The notes under the pieces are model-generated. The model saw only the letters and a program-made list of their open reading frames with translations. It searched no databases and was not told the DNA's origin. Positions 16,491 through 24,309 of a stretch of DNA of 44,717 nucleotides are shown here, piece after piece (the stretch's first letter is position 1; each line of letters opens with the position of its first letter). This stretch comes from Acidobacteriota bacterium. Its GTDB lineage: Bacteria; Acidobacteriota; Thermoanaerobaculia; Multivoradales; Multivoraceae. Both the position numbers and the translations under genes were made by a program. Location of the stretch: NCBI GenBank assembly GCA_028877275.1, contig JAPPFP010000002.1, forward strand, positions 3,182 to 47,898. The letters run 5' to 3'.

Positions 16491-17915
16491 CTACGAACCC
16501 AGCCGCTCGATCTCGTAGACCACCCGGCCGGACACGTCGCGGTGCCGCAGGACGATCCGCGGCCGCTCCCCGACCCAGTCGACGTCGACGCTGAGGAACC
16601 CGCCGCCGACGCGGTGGAAGCGGTGGTACTCGGGGTCTTCGCCCGGCGTGCCGCCGGCGTGGGCGTCGCTGGCCGGGCCGACCGAGAACTCGTCGAGCCC
16701 CGTCTCGGGGTGGACCGAGTGGTACTGCCAGTGGCGGTCGCCGACGATGACCAGGAAGCGGTCGTCCATGTTGGCGCGGAACCACTCGCGGATCGCGTCG
16801 CCTTCGTGGCTGAAGGCGGCGTTGGCGTGGTTGTCCGCCTTGTTGCTCCGGTCCGGGCCGACGATCGGCGTCGGTGAGACGAGAACCTTCCAGTCGGCGT
16901 CGCTCGCGAGCAGGGAGTCCCGCAGCCACCGCCACTGCTCGGCGCCCCAGATCGTCTTGCCGGGGCCGTCCGCCATGTCGTTGGGCGAACGGAAGTCGCG
17001 GCCCTCAACGAGCCAGAGCTGCAGCCCCTTGCCCCAGCGGACCGTGCGGTACGGGCGTTCCGGCGCCGGCATCTGCTCGACGAACACCGCGAGTCCCTGC
17101 TCGAACGTCATCGGCGCGGAGATGCCCGGTTCGATCGACGGCCAGGAGTCGTTCAAGAGCAAGTCGTGGTCGTCCTTGAGCCAGTAGCCGGGCACCGAGC
17201 GCAGGAAGGACGCGATCGCGGGCAGGGTGAACATCCGCTGCCAGTGGTAGCGCGCCAGCTCTACCGAAGTCACTCGCGGCGACTCGTTGTCGTAGTAGAC
17301 GTTGTCGCCGATGGACAGGTAGAAGTCCGGCCGGACCGCCGCCATCGACGGGTAGATCCGGAAGCCGTCCGGCCGGTCTCGCCGGCCGTAGTACTGGCAG
17401 GTCATCGCGGCGAAGCGAATCGGCCGCCTCTGGTCCGGCCGCGGCGCGGTACGGAACGTCACGGTTTCGAGAGCCGTCGCGTCGGCCTCCGGCGCAGCCG
17501 GCCGCGCCTCGACGGTGACCACGTACCGAGTGTCGGCAGCGAGGCCGTCGAGCCGAACCTGCCGAGTGAAGTCGCTGCCGGCTGCCGTCGGCTGCCAATC
17601 GACCACGCGCGCCTCCCCGTCGTCGACCCTCTGCCGCACGACGACCCGGACCTCGCCCGCCGCACCGGGGACTGCGCCCTCGAGCGTCGACACCTCGACA
17701 CCGGGCGCCAGCGTCACCACCGGCCGGCCGGAGATCTCCTGTCCTGAACGCCGCTGCGGCTCGGCCGTCGTCCGCGTCCAGACCACCGCCGAGGTCGCAC
17801 CGACCTCGCCCACGCGAACGCCGCTGGCGAGGAACACCGCGTCCGCGGCGTCGCCGGCCGGCTGCGCGGCCGCCGCGCCGGCCAGGAGGACGAGCGCGCC
17901 GAGAACCCGAATCAA
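16491..17915 (-). CDS. phoD: PhoD-like alkaline phosphatase D (secreted metallophosphoesterase)
   Basis: About 474 residues. A signal peptide (IRVLGALVLLAGAAAAQPAG) is followed by a fibronectin-like N-terminal domain with VVWTRTTAEP, then the PhoD metallophosphatase domain. Metal-binding segments include MTCQYYG, IGDNVYYD, LKDDHDL and VGDRHWQYHS. PhoD enzymes hydrolyse phosphomonoesters and diesters outside the inner membrane using Fe/Ca. The frame has no ATG or GTG at the signal peptide. The best start is TTG at 17915, whose TTGA overlaps the stop of the upstream SDR, suggesting translational coupling. An SDR-PhoD pair is unusual and gives no obvious joint role. Confidence 0.88.
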   Translation of the reverse strand: MIRVLGALVLLAGAAAAQPAGDAADAVFLASGVRVGEVGATSAVVWTRTTAEPQRRSGQEISGRPVVTLAPGVEVSTLEGAVPGAAGEVRVVVRQRVDDGEARVVDWQPTAAGSDFTRQVRLDGLAADTRYVVTVEARPAAPEADATALETVTFRTAPRPDQRRPIRFAAMTCQYYGRRDRPDGFRIYPSMAAVRPDFYLSIGDNVYYDNESPRVTSVELARYHWQRMFTLPAIASFLRSVPGYWLKDDHDLLLNDSWPSIEPGISAPMTFEQGLAVFVEQMPAPERPYRTVRWGKGLQLWLVEGRDFRSPNDMADGPGKTIWGAEQWRWLRDSLLASDADWKVLVSPTPIVGPDRSNKADNHANAAFSHEGDAIREWFRANMDDRFLVIVGDRHWQYHSVHPETGLDEFSVGPASDAHAGGTPGEDPEYHRFHRVGGGFLSVDVDWVGERPRIVLRHRDVSGRVVYEIERLGS

Positions 17916-18679
17916 CCGCAGCCCAGCACTCCGCCGTCGACGGTGAACGTCTGGCCCGTGGTCCACGAACCCGCACGCGAGGCGAGGTAGACCGCGATGC
18001 CCGCGCAGTCGACCGGCTCTCCCAGCCGTCGGAGCGGCGTTCTTCCAGCGACCGCCTTTTCGCGTTCGGGGTCCTCCCACAGGGCGCGGGCGAAGTCCGT
18101 CTTCACCAGGCCAGGGCAGACGGCGTTGACGCGGATGTTGTCGGGACCGAACTCGGCCGCCAGGTTCCGCGCGAGCTGCATGTCCGCCGCCTTGGAGATC
18201 GCGTAGGCGCCGAGCACCGCGTTGCCCCGAAAGCCGCCGACCGAGGACACGATGACGATCGACCCGTCCTTGCGCTCCTGCATCTCCGGAATCACCATCT
18301 GGCACAGCCAGTGGACGCTACGGATGTTGACCTCCATCACCTTGTCGAACGCCGAATCCGGAATGCCCAGGCTCGATCCGTAGTACGGATTGACCGCGGC
18401 GTTGACGACCAGGTTGTCGATCTTCCCCCAGCGCTCGCGGGTCGCCGCGACCAGCCGTTCCAACTGGTCCTTGTGGCCGACGTGGCAGGGGTGTGCGATC
18501 GCCTCGCCGCCGCTCTCGTTGATCGCGGCCGCAACCGCCTCGCAGGCGTCCGCCTTGCGGCTGGAGATGACGACCTTCGAGCCGAAGGCGGCCAGAGCTT
18601 CGGCCATTGCCTTGCCGATGCCCTTCGTCGATCCGGTGATGACGCTCACCCTGCCGGTGAGGTCGAAGAGATCCTTCAT
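17912..18679 (-). CDS. SDR family oxidoreductase, DHRS4-like
   Basis: A 255-residue classical SDR. TGSTKGIG occupies residues 15-22, catalytic Ser is in IVSS (145-146), and Y159/K163 form YxxxK. The usual NNAG is NAAVNPYYG, which together with CHVG, VVSSV-like strands and RRLGEPVDCAGI closely recalls animal DHRS4 carbonyl/retinal reductases and their bacterial relatives. The predicted activity is NADPH-dependent reduction of a carbonyl. AAGGAG lies 8 bases before the ATG, and a TACCCT -10 element is at 18717-18722. It is the first gene of a coupled pair with phoD. Confidence 0.9.
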   Translation of the reverse strand: MKDLFDLTGRVSVITGSTKGIGKAMAEALAAFGSKVVISSRKADACEAVAAAINESGGEAIAHPCHVGHKDQLERLVAATRERWGKIDNLVVNAAVNPYYGSSLGIPDSAFDKVMEVNIRSVHWLCQMVIPEMQERKDGSIVIVSSVGGFRGNAVLGAYAISKAADMQLARNLAAEFGPDNIRVNAVCPGLVKTDFARALWEDPEREKAVAGRTPLRRLGEPVDCAGIAVYLASRAGSWTTGQTFTVDGGVLGCG

Positions 18680-18716
18680 CGTGCGCTTCTCCTTGGTCGA
18701 GGGTTGAGGGCCGCAG

Positions 18717-18722
18717 AGGGTA
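18717..18722 (-). promoter_or_regulatory. -10 element TACCCT for the SDR/phoD pair
   Basis: TACCCT on the minus strand lies 37 bases before the SDR ATG, leaving a short leader that contains the AAGGAG ribosome-binding site. It diverges from the aminotransferase promoter about 20 bases away. Confidence 0.4.
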
Positions 18723-18740
18723 GCAGCCCGCTGCCGCTGC

Positions 18741-18746
18741 TACAGT
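18741..18746 (+). promoter_or_regulatory. -10 element TACAGT (extended TGC), leaderless type
   Basis: TGCTACAGT, then 10 bases, then the ATG at 18757. The sequence is near-identical to the block before the SMP-30 gene. Confidence 0.5.
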
Positions 18747-18756
18747 CCCCGCCGCG

Positions 18757-19932
18757 ATGACAGACGCCCCACCCTCAAGCGACCCGTCCGCGAACCCGAT
18801 TCCAATGCGGGTCGGAATGACCGCGCCCGAAGCGTTCCCGGCCGCCGAGATGGCCGAGGCAGCCGGCCGCGCCATCCTCGACATCGGGAAGGACTTCGCC
18901 TTCTACCCCGGCGACCTCGGCCATCCCGGCCTGCGCGAGGTGCTCGCCCGGCGCGAGGCGGACCGCGAGGGCGTGGACTTCGACCCCGACGAGATCGCGC
19001 TGACCAACGGTTCCATGCAGGCGGTGACACTGGTCGGCAGGGTGCTGATGAAGCAGCCGGACGACATCGTGATCACGGAGGAGACGACCTACTCCGGCAC
19101 GCTCGGCGCCTACCGGGGGCTCGGCTACCGATTGGTCGGCGTCCCGGTCGATGAGCAGGGGATGGACATCGGCGAACTCCGCCGAACGCTGGAGAGCCTG
19201 ACCGCCGCCGGTGAGAAGCCGCGCTTCATCTACACGCTGCCGACCTACCACAACCCGACCGGCGCCGTGATGCCCCGGGACCGGCGACTCGCGATGATCG
19301 AGGCCGCGCGCGACTTCGAGGTCCTCCTGGTCGAGGACAACTGCTACGCCGACGTCCACTACGACGACGCGCCGCGGCCGCCGCAGAGTCTCTACACGCT
19401 GGCGAACGGGGAGGGCGTCGTCTACATCGGCTCGCTGTCCAAGATCCTCGGCGCAGGCGTCCGCATCGGCTATCTCATGGCCCGGCAGCCCCTGCAGCAG
19501 CGCTTCCTCGATCAGCGCTTCGACGCCGGCCAGAGCACGCTGTCCTCGAGCATCGTGGCGGAACTGCTACGGGGCCGCCTGCCCGCACAGATCGAACGCA
19601 ACAACGCCGCCCTGCTGCCGAAGCGTGACGCCTTGCTGACCGCGCTCGCCGAGCAGCTCAGTGGCCTCTGCACCTGGCGCAAGCCGGCCGGCGCCATGTT
19701 TCTGTGGGTCGGTCTGCCTGAGGAAGTGGACCGCGAGGCGTTGTTCACCCTGAGTGAGCGGCGCGGCCTCGACTACGGCTACGGCGCCGCCTACCACGCC
19801 GGCGGCGAAGACGTGCCCTACTTGCGGCTGGCCTACGCCTGCCCTTCCGTCGCCAGGATCCAGGAAGGAGTCGAGCTGCTGGCCGGCTGCCTGGGCGAAC
19901 TCGTGCCGGGGCGTTTTCCTCAGTCCACGTAG
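18757..19932 (+). CDS. PLP-dependent aminotransferase, class I/II (2-aminoadipate transaminase-like)
   Basis: A 391-residue fold-type I aminotransferase. The PLP-binding Lys is K229 in GSLSKILGAGVRIGY. TLPTYHNPTG (Asn and the substrate-side Tyr) and VEDNCYADV (PLP-ring Asp) are also seen. The family resembles LysN/2-aminoadipate and MocR-linked aminotransferases, with relaxed amino-donor use. No DNA-binding domain is attached. Its start is preceded by a leaderless-type promoter, and the 3' end overlaps the convergent sulfatase-fold gene by 13 bp. The exact substrate cannot be read from the sequence. Confidence 0.9.
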   Translation: MTDAPPSSDPSANPIPMRVGMTAPEAFPAAEMAEAAGRAILDIGKDFAFYPGDLGHPGLREVLARREADREGVDFDPDEIALTNGSMQAVTLVGRVLMKQPDDIVITEETTYSGTLGAYRGLGYRLVGVPVDEQGMDIGELRRTLESLTAAGEKPRFIYTLPTYHNPTGAVMPRDRRLAMIEAARDFEVLLVEDNCYADVHYDDAPRPPQSLYTLANGEGVVYIGSLSKILGAGVRIGYLMARQPLQQRFLDQRFDAGQSTLSSSIVAELLRGRLPAQIERNNAALLPKRDALLTALAEQLSGLCTWRKPAGAMFLWVGLPEEVDREALFTLSERRGLDYGYGAAYHAGGEDVPYLRLAYACPSVARIQEGVELLAGCLGELVPGRFPQST

Positions 19933-21329
19933 CCCAGCGCCCTGAGCCGCCGGCGTACGTCCTCGTCGATCTGATCGTCCTCGATCTCCTCGGCGGATGT
20001 GATCTCGCTGGCGAGATCCCGTTCGGCCAGCAGGCCGAGCATCCGCTCCACGACATCCGGGCGGCCGGCGGCCAGGTCCTCCAGCTCGCCCGGATCCGCA
20101 TCCAGATCGAAGAGCATGGGCTTCGTTCCCTGGGACGGTGACTGCGGCAGCACGAGCTTGTAGCGGCCGCGGATCACGGAGGCCGCGCGGTGGCCGTCGA
20201 CGTCGAGGTGAGTGTAGACATCCGGCGGACCGTCTCCGCGGCGGGGGGCCGCCAGCAGGTCGCGTCCGTCGGTGGGTGGCGCCTCGATGCCGAGGTAGCC
20301 GAGCAACGTCGGCAAGACGTCGACGTGCTGGGCCGGTGCTTCCACGCGCCGCGGCGGCACCCCCGGAAGGCGCATGACGAGGGGGACGCGCAGCACCTCT
20401 TCGTAGAGCGAGAGCCCGTGCTCCCAGCGGCCGTGCTCCGCGAACTCCTCGCCGTGGTCGGAGACGTAGATCACGGCCGTGTCCTCGGCCAGGCCACGGT
20501 CCTCCAGTTCGTCCAGCAGTTCGCCGAAGGCGCGATCGTTCTGGGCCACCTCGGCGTCGTACAGCCGAGAGAGCGCCTCCGCGGTCCCCGGCCCAGGCTC
20601 CACCTCGCCGCGGTTCAGCCCCAGCAGGTAGCGGACCGTCCGGTAGTGCGCCGGCGCGCCGCCTGCCTCGAACATCTCCTCGAACTCAGGAGCGGGATCG
20701 TAGGGCCCGTGGGGGTCGATCGCGTGCAGGAAGAGGAAGAACGGCCCATCCGCGCCTTGCCGCTCGTCGAGCCACAGACGGACCCGGGCGAGCATCGTCT
20801 CGTCCCGTTCGCGATCCTCGCTGCGAAACCGGGTGAAGCCCTGCGCGAAGCCGAACGCGCGGCTGACGTTCGGATTACGGACCAGGCCCATGCCCTCGTA
20901 GCCGTTGACGGCCAGGATCTCCGCCAGGGTCACCACGTCCTCCGGCAGCACGGAACGGCGGCCGACGGTGCGATGCGCCGGCGGCAGCAGCCCGGTGAAA
21001 AGGGAGGCGACCGCCGGCCGCGTCCACGAGGACTGGGCGTAGGCGTTCTCGAACAGGACGGCGCCCGCCGCGAATCCGTCGAGTCGCGGCGACGTCGGCT
21101 TCTCGTAGCCGTAGGCGCCCAGACGGTCCGCGCGGACAGTGTCCACGACGTAGAGCACGACGTTCGGCCGCCGCGCCTCGGAGGTCCCGTCCGGCGGCCC
21201 GGCGCCGCAGGCGGCCAGAGCGACGGCCACTGCCGCTCCACCCACCAGGCGACAGGCGGAACGGGCGGCGCCGCTCAGCGCCGTGAGCGCCAAACGGGAG
21301 TCGTGCAACGGAGAAGAAGACGGCGGCAT
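19920..21329 (-). CDS. Sulfatase-fold lipoprotein with a Thr nucleophile site
   Basis: About 469 residues. The N-terminus has a lipoprotein signal ending LAAC, so the protein is probably membrane-anchored outside the cytoplasm. The alkaline phosphatase/sulfatase superfamily core follows: NVVLYVVDTVRADRLGAYGY (metal Asp), a SSWTRPAVASLFTG nucleophile segment, HAIDPHGPYD, and VSDHGEEFAEHG (metal Asp-His). The position where true sulfatases carry Cys or Ser for formylglycine is T103, and the conserved Arg of CxPxR is missing. Formylglycine chemistry is therefore unlikely; a phosphotransferase or phosphatase using Thr is an alternative. The start is uncertain: ATG 21329, or an upstream TTG at 21368. 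Confidence 0.85.
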   Translation of the reverse strand: MPPSSSPLHDSRLALTALSGAARSACRLVGGAAVAVALAACGAGPPDGTSEARRPNVVLYVVDTVRADRLGAYGYEKPTSPRLDGFAAGAVLFENAYAQSSWTRPAVASLFTGLLPPAHRTVGRRSVLPEDVVTLAEILAVNGYEGMGLVRNPNVSRAFGFAQGFTRFRSEDRERDETMLARVRLWLDERQGADGPFFLFLHAIDPHGPYDPAPEFEEMFEAGGAPAHYRTVRYLLGLNRGEVEPGPGTAEALSRLYDAEVAQNDRAFGELLDELEDRGLAEDTAVIYVSDHGEEFAEHGRWEHGLSLYEEVLRVPLVMRLPGVPPRRVEAPAQHVDVLPTLLGYLGIEAPPTDGRDLLAAPRRGDGPPDVYTHLDVDGHRAASVIRGRYKLVLPQSPSQGTKPMLFDLDADPGELEDLAAGRPDVVERMLGLLAERDLASEITSAEEIEDDQIDEDVRRRLRALGYVD

Positions 21330-21358
21330 GTCGACAGGAGGAGCGGCGGCCGGCCCGA

Positions 21359-21364
21359 ACCGTA
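21359..21364 (-). promoter_or_regulatory. Putative -10 element TACGGT for the sulfatase-fold gene
   Basis: TACGGT reads on the minus strand 29 bases before the ATG at 21329, back to back with the TACCCT element of the divergent DUF1499 gene. Confidence 0.3.
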
Positions 21365-21380
21365 GCAAGTCCCGGCCTGC

Positions 21381-21386
21381 TACCCT
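21381..21386 (+). promoter_or_regulatory. -10 element TACCCT (extended TGC), leaderless type
   Basis: TGCTACCCT is followed by 8 bases and then the ATG of the DUF1499 gene. No ribosome-binding site is present. Confidence 0.5.
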
Positions 21387-21394
21387 CCGCCGCG

Positions 21395-22129
21395 ATGAAC
21401 TCCCTTTCCGCTCTAGCTTCTCCGCTGATCTCGGCCACCGCGCTCGTGGTCGGTCTGATCGGTGTTCTTGAGGCCCGGTTCGGCCTGGTTTCGCCCCTCC
21501 TCGGCTTCGCCCTGTTTTCCTTTCTGATGCCCCTGGGTGTCGTGTTCGGCCTGGTCCTCGGGCTGGTCGGCCTGGTTCGGACCCGCCGCAACCAGCGTCG
21601 CGGCGGAGCGTCCCAAGCGTGGGCTGGAGCGCTCCTCTCCGTCGCGGTGCTCGGCTGGGTGTTCGTGCTCGGTTATGGAACCGCGCAGGCGCCGCCGATC
21701 CACGACATCACGACGAACATCGACGACCCGCCAGCCTTTGAGGCCGCAGCCGCCCAGGACAGCCGCGGCGCCGGCTTCGCCTATCCGAGCGGCGGCGCCG
21801 CGGTACCCGATCAGCAGCGCCAGGCCTACCCCGACATCGACACGCTCCAGCTCGCCATCTCACGGGACGAGGCGGCGTGGCGAGTCCGCCACGCGGCTGA
21901 GGACCTCGGCTGGACGCCGATCCTCGAAGACCCGGAGAACGGGCGCTTCGAGTTCTCGGACGCCACGCCCTGGTTCCGTTTCATCGACTTCGTCGCCGTC
22001 CGCGTAAGCCCCGAAGCCGCGGGCACGGCCATCGACGTGCGCTCCGTGTCCCAGGTCGGAGTCGGCGACCTCGGTGAAAACGCTGCCCGGATCCGTCGGT
22101 TCCTGGACGTGCTTGGCCACGACCACTGA
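21395..22129 (+). CDS. DUF1499 membrane protein
   Basis: A 244-residue protein. The N-terminal half has three hydrophobic segments (about residues 5-25, 30-60 and 73-95). The C-terminal half is a DUF1499 domain with the recognisable PIHDITTNIDDPPAF opening, AYPDIDTLQL, and the closing VDVRSVSQVG / LGENAARIRRFLDVL. DUF1499 proteins are uncharacterised; some are fused to membrane helices as here. The ATG follows a leaderless-type TACCCT promoter. The gene is divergent from the sulfatase-fold gene and upstream of the beta-oxidation enzyme. Confidence 0.85.
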   Translation: MNSLSALASPLISATALVVGLIGVLEARFGLVSPLLGFALFSFLMPLGVVFGLVLGLVGLVRTRRNQRRGGASQAWAGALLSVAVLGWVFVLGYGTAQAPPIHDITTNIDDPPAFEAAAAQDSRGAGFAYPSGGAAVPDQQRQAYPDIDTLQLAISRDEAAWRVRHAAEDLGWTPILEDPENGRFEFSDATPWFRFIDFVAVRVSPEAAGTAIDVRSVSQVGVGDLGENAARIRRFLDVLGHDH

Positions 22130-22207
22130 GCGGCTACGATACCGGCCCGTTTCACCAACGATCCCCACGTCAACGCACCGGCGCGCGCGCCAGGAGACAC
22201 CACCGAT

Positions 22208-24298
22208 ATGACCGCACTCACCGACATGGTCGACTACGAAGTCCGCGGCAAGGTCGCCCTGATCGTGATCGACAACCCGCCCGTCAACGCGCTCAGCCAC
22301 GGCGTGCGCGCCGGCATGGTCGAGGGACTGGCGAAGGCCGAAGCCGACGAACAGGTGGCCGCGGTGCTCCTGGTCTGCAAGGGCCGCACGTTCATCGCCG
22401 GCGCCGACATCACCGAGTTCGGCAAGCCGATGAAGGAGCCCGGACTGAACGAGGCGATCGAGGCGATGGAGAACGCGACCAAGCCCGTCGTGGCGGCGAT
22501 CCACGGCACCGCCCTGGGCGGCGGCCTGGAGACGGCGATGGCCTGCCACTACCGGGTGGGTGTCGCATCGGCCCGCTTCGGCCAGCCCGAGGTCAAGCTG
22601 GGGATTCTGCCGGGCGCGGGCGGCACGCAGCGGCTGCCCCGGCTGGTCGGCTATCCGAAGGCGCTCGAGATGTGCGTGATCGGCAACCCGATCGGCGCCG
22701 CGGAGGCACTCGAGGGCGGCCTGATCGACGAGATCGTCGAGGACGTGTTCGAGGGCGGCGTCGCCTTCGCCGAGAAGCTGATCGCCGAGGGCCGGCCGCT
22801 CAAGAAGATCCGCGACCTCGAGGAGAAGGTCAACGAGGCGCGGGCCAACCGGGACGAGATCTTCGACGGCTTCCGGCGGAAGATCGCCCGCCGCACCCGC
22901 GGCTTCGAAGCGCCGGAGGCGAACGTGCGGGCGATCGAGGCCGGTCTCGACATGTCCTTCGACGAAGCGCTCGACTACGAAAGGAAGCTGTTCGGCGAGC
23001 TCATGTCCGGCAAGCAGTCGATCGCCCAGCGCTACTACTTCTTCGCCGAGCGCGAAGCGGCCAAGGTGCCCGACGTGCCGCGCGACACCCCGATGCGGAG
23101 AATCGAGAAGGTCGGCGTCCTCGGCTGCGGCACGATGGGCGGCGGCATCTCGATGAACTTCGCCAACCGCGGCATCGGCGTGACGATCGTCGAAGCCGAG
23201 CAGGGCCGGCTCGACCACGGCTTCGGCGTCATCCGCAAGAACTACGAACGGACCGCCAGCCGCGGCCGGATGACGATGGAACAGGTCGACCAGTGCATGG
23301 GCCTGTTGAGCGGCGTGACCGAGCGCGAAGCGCTCGCCGACTGCGACCTGGTGATCGAAGCCGTGTTCGAGAACATGGATCTGAAGAAGGAGATCTTCGC
23401 CAGCCTCGACCGGATCGTGAAGCCGGGCGCGGTGCTGGCGACGAACACCTCGGCGCTCGACGTGAACGAGATCGCCGCCGCCACCAGCCGTCCCGAGGAC
23501 GTGATCGGCATGCACTTCTTCTCGCCGGCCAACATCATGCGCCTGCTGGAGGTCGTGCGCGGCGAGAAGACGGCGAAAGACGTGATCCACACCGCGATGA
23601 CGATCTCCAAGCAGATCGGCAAGGTGCCGGTGCTGGTCGGCGTGTGCCGCGGCTTCGTCGGCAACCGGATCCTGTTCCAGCGCCAGCAGCAGGCGCAGCA
23701 GATCATCCTGGAAGGCGCGAAGTACTACGACGTGGACCGCGTCCTGTACGACTTCGGCTTCCCGATGGGTCCGTTCGCGATGAGCGATCTGGCAGGCCTC
23801 GACATCGGCTGGAACGAGAAGGAGTCGGCATCCCGCGACATCCGCGACATCCTCTGCGAATCCGGCCGGCGCGGCCAGAAGAACGGCCGCGGCTACTACG
23901 TCTACGATCCGGAAACCCGCGCCTCGGCGCCCGATCCGGAAGTGCTGCAGATCATCAGCGACTTCGGCTCCGCCAAAGGCATCGCGCAGCGTGATGTCGG
24001 CGAGGAGGAGATCCTCGAACGCTGCCTCTACCCGATGGTCAACGAGGGCGCGAAGATCCTGGAGGAAGGGATCGCGATCCGGCCGTCCGACGTCGACGTG
24101 ATCTGGGTCAACGGCTACGGCTGGCCGGTCTACCGGGGCGGCCCGATGCACTGGGGCGACAGCGTGGGCCTCGGCAAGATCGCCGACCGCATGCGGGAGT
24201 TCGCGGACCAGACGGGCGACGACTTCTGGCAGCCCTCGGCACTGTTGGCGGACCTCGCCTCGGAAGGCAAGAGCTTCAGCGACTGGAGAGCCGGCTGA
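22208..24298 (+). CDS. Bifunctional enoyl-CoA hydratase / 3-hydroxyacyl-CoA dehydrogenase
   Basis: A 696-residue multifunctional beta-oxidation enzyme of the FadJ / peroxisomal MFE-1 type. The N-terminal crotonase domain (about 1-190) has the oxyanion-hole segments IAGADI and GTALGGGLE, plus the acidic residue in PEVKLGILPGAGG. The NAD domain starts near residue 301 with VGVLGCGTMGGG and includes GMHFFSPANIMRLLEVV, which holds the catalytic His. Two helical C-terminal domains follow. It hydrates trans-2-enoyl-CoA and oxidises the 3-hydroxyacyl-CoA. No thiolase gene is adjacent. The stop overlaps sequence that appears to serve as the ribosome-binding site of the next LLM gene. A GGAG lies 12 bases before the ATG. 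Confidence 0.93.
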   Translation: MTALTDMVDYEVRGKVALIVIDNPPVNALSHGVRAGMVEGLAKAEADEQVAAVLLVCKGRTFIAGADITEFGKPMKEPGLNEAIEAMENATKPVVAAIHGTALGGGLETAMACHYRVGVASARFGQPEVKLGILPGAGGTQRLPRLVGYPKALEMCVIGNPIGAAEALEGGLIDEIVEDVFEGGVAFAEKLIAEGRPLKKIRDLEEKVNEARANRDEIFDGFRRKIARRTRGFEAPEANVRAIEAGLDMSFDEALDYERKLFGELMSGKQSIAQRYYFFAEREAAKVPDVPRDTPMRRIEKVGVLGCGTMGGGISMNFANRGIGVTIVEAEQGRLDHGFGVIRKNYERTASRGRMTMEQVDQCMGLLSGVTEREALADCDLVIEAVFENMDLKKEIFASLDRIVKPGAVLATNTSALDVNEIAAATSRPEDVIGMHFFSPANIMRLLEVVRGEKTAKDVIHTAMTISKQIGKVPVLVGVCRGFVGNRILFQRQQQAQQIILEGAKYYDVDRVLYDFGFPMGPFAMSDLAGLDIGWNEKESASRDIRDILCESGRRGQKNGRGYYVYDPETRASAPDPEVLQIISDFGSAKGIAQRDVGEEEILERCLYPMVNEGAKILEEGIAIRPSDVDVIWVNGYGWPVYRGGPMHWGDSVGLGKIADRMREFADQTGDDFWQPSALLADLASEGKSFSDWRAG

Positions 24299-24309
24299 AG
24301 GAGAGCCGC

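Noticed and set aside
17916..18305. N-terminal extension of PhoD into the SDR gene
   Set aside because: The frame is open, but the extension precedes a clear signal peptide and overlaps a well-supported SDR on the same strand.
22672..23994. 440-residue plus-strand frame inside the beta-oxidation gene
   Set aside because: It is a shadow of the multifunctional enzyme in another frame, rich in Arg and Asp, with no recognisable fold.
21860..24151. 763-residue minus-strand frame opposite DUF1499 and the beta-oxidation gene
   Set aside because: The composition (His, Asp, Arg, Val rich, no motifs) is that of an antisense shadow of a GC-rich gene.
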